A DNA stretch of 8,163 bases from Candidatus Bathyarchaeota archaeon. GTDB taxonomy: Archaea; Thermoproteota; Bathyarchaeia; Bathyarchaeales; Bathycorpusculaceae. The stretch is from assembly GCA_030630585.1 (NCBI GenBank), contig DAOVMU010000058.1:1-8163 (forward strand), read 5' to 3'. The stretch's first letter is position 1, and the number at the start of each line of letters is the position of its first letter. The translations under genes and the position numbers were made by a program. Under the pieces are notes generated by a model. The model worked only from the letters and a program-made list of their open reading frames with translations. It made no database searches and was not told where the DNA came from. Shown in pieces: positions 5,481 through 8,163 of the stretch.

Positions 5481-6176
5481 ATGAAACATGAAATAAAACA
5501 CAAACCACCCTATTCAATGCTTGTCGTCACTTTAGAGCAAGGTGAAAAAATAACGGCTGAATCCGGTGCAATGACCTACATGGATCCCAACGTAGAGGCA
5601 CACACGCGTAAAAGAGAGAAAAGCCTTTTCGGCAGTATAGGTCTCGCAATCTTTGGACGCCAATCCTTTTGGGTGAACGATTACACAGCTTCAAACGGTC
5701 AGGGAGAAGTAGCATTTGTCTCAGCACCTGTAGGCGACATAGAAGCATTAGAGGTTAAGCCAGACCAAGGCTACATAATCCAAAAATCCTCTTATATAGC
5801 TTCAACAGAAAACGTTAATTTAGACGTTAAATGGGAAGGCTTTACTAAAGGATTGTTCGGCCAAGGCTTGTTCATGATAAAAGTCACGGGTAACGGGTCT
5901 CTATTCATAAACACTTTTGGAGCAATAGACAAGCATACCCTAAAATCCGGACAACCACTGATTGTTGACAACTTCCATCTAGTAGCCTTCAGTGACACAT
6001 GTAACTACAAAGTTACAAAGTTTGGGGGATTAAAAGAGACGCTTTTAGGCGGAGAAGGACTAGTAACCAGAATAACAGGCCCAGGAGACATCTACATACA
6101 AACAAAGAACCTAAGGGAATTCGTAGAATGGTTATGGACATTGATTGAGCCTAGAGTTAGATCAAGAGCCCGCTAA
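5481..6176 (+). CDS. AIM24 family protein (TIGR00266-like)
   Basis: The 231-residue protein is a single AIM24 domain of normal length. Visible family features are the early LVVTLEQGEKITAESGAMTYMD (in parts, about 14-35) and a glycine/phenylalanine-rich stretch SLFGSIGLAIFG (48-59). Repeated beta-strand units follow (GDIEALEV, GLFMIKVTGNGSLFINTFGAI, GGLKETLLGGEGLVTRITGPG), ending in YIQTKNLREF. The prokaryotic members are related to yeast mitochondrial AIM24, needed for inner-membrane organisation; their own function is not known. No signal peptide or membrane helix is seen. The start is ATG 5481, with GGAGAG six bases upstream; an in-frame TTG at 5427 has no such support. The neighbouring divergent gene encodes a small membrane protein. 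The T-rich stretch after the stop probably terminates it. Confidence 0.9.
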   Translation: MKHEIKHKPPYSMLVVTLEQGEKITAESGAMTYMDPNVEAHTRKREKSLFGSIGLAIFGRQSFWVNDYTASNGQGEVAFVSAPVGDIEALEVKPDQGYIIQKSSYIASTENVNLDVKWEGFTKGLFGQGLFMIKVTGNGSLFINTFGAIDKHTLKSGQPLIVDNFHLVAFSDTCNYKVTKFGGLKETLLGGEGLVTRITGPGDIYIQTKNLREFVEWLWTLIEPRVRSRAR

Positions 6177-6179
6177 TGT

Positions 6180-6198
6180 TCCATCCTTTTCTCTTAAT
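6180..6198 (+). terminator. Pyrimidine/T-rich probable terminator after the AIM24-family gene
   Basis: A pyrimidine-rich stretch with TTTT and TCTT clusters starts four bases after the AIM24 stop. Oligo-T of this kind can stop archaeal RNA polymerase. The call rests on composition alone. Confidence 0.3.
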
Positions 6199-6226
6199 TG
6201 AGAACCTAGATAAAAAAAGTCAATGC

Positions 6227-6233
6227 TTATATG
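6227..6233 (+). promoter_or_regulatory. TATA box of the short ammonia-lyase-like ORF
   Basis: CTTATAT is about 50 bases upstream of the ATG at 6281, so transcription would start near 6255 and leave room for the GGAGAG ribosome-binding site at 6269-6274. It gives the short ORF its own complete expression signals. Confidence 0.45.
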
Positions 6234-6280
6234 GCAAAAAACTTCTTGGAAGTTTTCTACTGCTTGGCGGAGAGAATAGC

Positions 6281-6433
6281 ATGCGTGAAGTTCAAGTTGA
6301 TGGAGAAAAATTAGCAATTGATGATGTTGTTAGGGTTGCACGGGAAAACGCTAAGAATTCCAGTGTGAAAGCAAGAGCGCTGTTAAAGTTTATTGTCTCT
6401 AATCATAATAAGTTGTTTACATGCACGCTATGA
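6281..6433 (+). CDS. Short ORF resembling the N-terminus of histidine/phenylalanine ammonia-lyases; possible truncated remnant
   Basis: The 50-residue frame starts at an ATG with GGAGAG six bases before it, the same signal as the AIM24-family gene. Residues 1-24 (VQVDGEKLAIDDVVRVAREN in part) resemble the start of aromatic amino-acid lyases of the HutH/PAL family, where a strand with xLDG is followed by LTxEDVVxVAR. After that the likeness fades (SSVKARALLKFIV) and the frame closes at a TGA, whereas real lyases run to about 500 residues and carry the Ala-Ser-Gly cofactor loop, absent here. No continuation is seen in other frames before the aminotransferase. It may be a remnant of a deleted lyase gene or an independent small protein. 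An in-frame ATG at 6176 overlapping the AIM24 stop would add 35 residues but has less support. Confidence 0.45.
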   Translation: MREVQVDGEKLAIDDVVRVARENAKNSSVKARALLKFIVSNHNKLFTCTL

Positions 6434-6470
6434 TAGGTAAAGCAGTTTAATAACTAAGAGGTTTGAATTG

Positions 6471-7652
6471 ATGAGTGAAGGAGGTTTTATGTTGGAGGCA
6501 TCTTCTAGAACTTCTTTAATAAAGTCTTCGGCTATTCGAAGGATGCTTGAACTCTCGACTGGAATGGAGAACGTTGTCCATTTGGAACAAGGTGAACCAG
6601 ACTTCATAACGCCAAGCCATATTTTGGCCGCTGCTGTAGAGGCCATAAAAAAGGGTTTTACACATTATACAGAGATTAACGGAACGTTGGAACTGCGTCA
6701 GGCTATGGCTGAAAAACTTGAGAAAGAAAATGGCATTGATGCTGATCCGAGAACAGAGGTAACAGTAACATCTGGGTCTCAAGAAGCCATGTTCATTGCC
6801 GCACTAGGGTTTCTAAACCCAGGTGACGAAGCTTTGATTCTTGATCCATACTACCCAGCATATTTTGAAGATACCCTATTAGCAGAGGCAGTGCCAATTA
6901 CAGTCTCTCTCGATGAGGAAGAAAATTACCATGTGGATATGGAAGCCCTAGATGGGAAAATAACGAAGAAGACGAAAATGATTTGGATGTGCAACCCGTC
7001 TAATCCAACAGGTCATGTATTTTCTAAGGATGACCTAGAAATCATAGCTGAAGTGGCGAAAAAGCACAACTTGATAGTTTTCATGGATGAAATATATGAG
7101 AAACTTGTCTATGACAATTCAACACATATTAGTATAGGTTCCTTACCCGGAATGGAGAGTAGAACTATCACAGTGAACGGTTTCTCAAAAGCCTACGCGA
7201 TGACTGGGTGGAGGATAGGCTATGTAGTGGCTGAAAAGAAGCTCTCAGCTACACTGCGTAAATTGCATTACTACACAACTCTTTGTCCAAATGCAATTTC
7301 ACAAAAGGCTGCTCTAGCTGCATTAACAAGCCCGCAGAACTGCATTCAAGAAATGGTCAAGGAATACGATAGAAGAAGGAAGCTGGCAATCAATGAACTC
7401 GACAGGATTGAATCTTTGTCCTACACCACACCTAAAGGGGCCTTCTACGTTTTTCCAAACTTCTCAAGTTTTGAGGAATCTGATGAAGCAATGGCATTGT
7501 ATCTCTTAAAGAAGGCTATGATTGTGACGGTGCCTGGCTCTGGCTTCGGAAAAGCTGGCGAAGGTCATTTGAGAATCTCCTACTCGGTTTCCTACGAGCA
7601 AGTTAAGGAAGGTATGAAACGTCTCAAAGAGTGTTTGGAGTCAAGAATGTAG
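6471..7652 (+). CDS. Pyridoxal-phosphate-dependent class I/II aminotransferase (aspartate/aromatic type)
   Basis: A full-length fold-type I aminotransferase of 393 residues. Numbered from ATG 6471, the marks are GEPDF (41-45), HYTEINGTLELR (65-76) and TSGSQEA (100-106) in the cofactor phosphate region. Next come NPSNPTG (175-181) with Asn178, DEIYE (206-210) with Asp206 facing the pyridine nitrogen, FSKAYAMTGWRIGY (238-251) with Lys240 forming the Schiff base, and Arg368 in HLRIS for the substrate carboxylate. Such enzymes move amino groups between amino and 2-oxo acids; specificity (aspartate, alanine, aromatic) cannot be read here. GAGG at 6458-6461 serves TTG 6468 or ATG 6471; a GGAGG at 6480-6484 could instead serve ATG 6489, giving 387 residues. 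It ends in TAG. The preceding ammonia-lyase-like ORF hints at an amino-acid catabolism link, no more. Confidence 0.93.
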   Translation: MSEGGFMLEASSRTSLIKSSAIRRMLELSTGMENVVHLEQGEPDFITPSHILAAAVEAIKKGFTHYTEINGTLELRQAMAEKLEKENGIDADPRTEVTVTSGSQEAMFIAALGFLNPGDEALILDPYYPAYFEDTLLAEAVPITVSLDEEENYHVDMEALDGKITKKTKMIWMCNPSNPTGHVFSKDDLEIIAEVAKKHNLIVFMDEIYEKLVYDNSTHISIGSLPGMESRTITVNGFSKAYAMTGWRIGYVVAEKKLSATLRKLHYYTTLCPNAISQKAALAALTSPQNCIQEMVKEYDRRRKLAINELDRIESLSYTTPKGAFYVFPNFSSFEESDEAMALYLLKKAMIVTVPGSGFGKAGEGHLRISYSVSYEQVKEGMKRLKECLESRM

Positions 7653-7715
7653 ACCATATTATGTTATAAGCATAAATTTGGATGTCAACTTGAAATGCCT
7701 TCAGACAAACCTATG

Positions 7716-7731
7716 TATTCTGTTCTTTTCT
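7716..7731 (+). terminator. T-rich probable terminator after the aminotransferase gene
   Basis: A T-rich run ending in TTTTCT lies about 65 bases after the aminotransferase stop, in the convergent gap before the dehydratase subunit gene. It fits archaeal oligo-T termination; no hairpin is evident. Confidence 0.35.
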
Positions 7732-7744
7732 ACACTACAAAGGT

Positions 7745-8152
7745 TCATTTTATTACGGTGATTTTTCTCCCGTCTGCGTCCACTTTGACGAAGTCGCCCA
7801 TGTGAATGGCTTTGAATGGGTCTTCTTCTAATCTATCTACGAGAGGAACATTTGCTATTACCGCGCTAACAATAAGTACGGTTTCCACGTCCTTAACAAT
7901 CATTGCTCTTGGAGCAACCTTATTTGATGCCAGTTTAAAGAGGCCGTCTATCTGAACCACGGAGCTAGCTTTCCCTGATGGGAATACCAGCACCTTATTT
8001 GCGATGGTTTTTCCCTCCAGTTCATGGCCCTTCTCCCTAATTATGCCCGTTTTTGGATCTGTAAGGTAGAAGCATATCGCCTCATGAGAGACTAGGGCTT
8101 CACCCTCTCCATAACCGCCCACAATCTTGTGACATTTTAAAGTGATTTCCAA
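7745..8152 (-). CDS. Phosphomevalonate dehydratase small subunit (AcnX swivel domain, DUF126)
   Basis: The 135-residue protein is the swivelling-domain subunit of the aconitase X family enzyme that dehydrates (R)-5-phosphomevalonate to trans-anhydromevalonate 5-phosphate in the archaeal mevalonate pathway. The features are GEGEALVS (15-22), DPKTGII (32-38), the linker HELEGKTIANKVLVFPSG (43-60) with the serine loop KASS (61-64), then the APRAMIV and IVSAVIANVPLVD strands. The loop is usually closer to GxGSS, so Ala62 is a small deviation. The start is TTG 8152, where family similarity begins, but the frame stays open to the window edge, so an earlier start cannot be excluded. The large catalytic subunit normally sits just upstream and is expected beyond the right edge; together the two form the active enzyme. 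Confidence 0.88.
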   Translation of the reverse strand: MEITLKCHKIVGGYGEGEALVSHEAICFYLTDPKTGIIREKGHELEGKTIANKVLVFPSGKASSVVQIDGLFKLASNKVAPRAMIVKDVETVLIVSAVIANVPLVDRLEEDPFKAIHMGDFVKVDADGRKITVIK

Positions 8153-8163
8153 ACTCTCATCCC

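Overview
The window reads as archaeal chromosomal DNA of moderate GC content. The evidence is a set of archaeal information-processing genes (a RIO2 kinase, an Sm-like protein, a rhodanese-less ThiI with a CxxC pair, a HerA/DUF87-type ATPase, an archaeal-type UMP kinase). A small subunit of phosphomevalonate dehydratase, specific to the archaeal mevalonate route, points the same way. TATA boxes lie about 25 bases upstream of starts, some transcripts look leaderless, and TTG starts are frequent. The protein style suggests a Bathyarchaeia-like lineage, but that is an impression, not a demonstrated placement.

Layout, left to right. The 3' part of a HerA-like ATPase gene enters from the left edge (+). 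Convergent to it is a two-gene unit on the minus strand, UMP kinase (pyrH) followed by a Nudix hydrolase, joined by a TTGA stop/start overlap. A roughly 200-base divergent intergenic region carries promoters and a possible stem-loop. Next is a GNAT acetyltransferase gene (+) that appears damaged twice: an in-frame TAG where a Trp is expected, and a probable one-base loss near the 3' end. Then come thiI and rio2 (+). An Sm-like gene (-) overlaps the end of rio2 by 8 bases. A small three-helix membrane protein (-) is divergent from an AIM24-family protein (+). A 50-residue ORF whose start resembles the N-terminus of histidine/phenylalanine ammonia-lyases follows, then a class I aminotransferase (+). 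The small subunit of phosphomevalonate dehydratase (-) runs up to the right edge.

Functionally this is mostly housekeeping: nucleotide metabolism (pyrH, Nudix), tRNA thiolation (thiI), small-ribosomal-subunit maturation (rio2), RNA binding (Sm-like), amino-acid transamination, and isoprenoid precursor synthesis. Most genes seem to have their own promoters rather than forming long operons. I found no CRISPR array, insertion sequence, rRNA or convincing tRNA, and no clear new multi-gene system. The most notable items are the doubly broken acetyltransferase, the ammonia-lyase-like fragment, the divergent AIM24/membrane-protein pair, and the heavy use of TTG starts.
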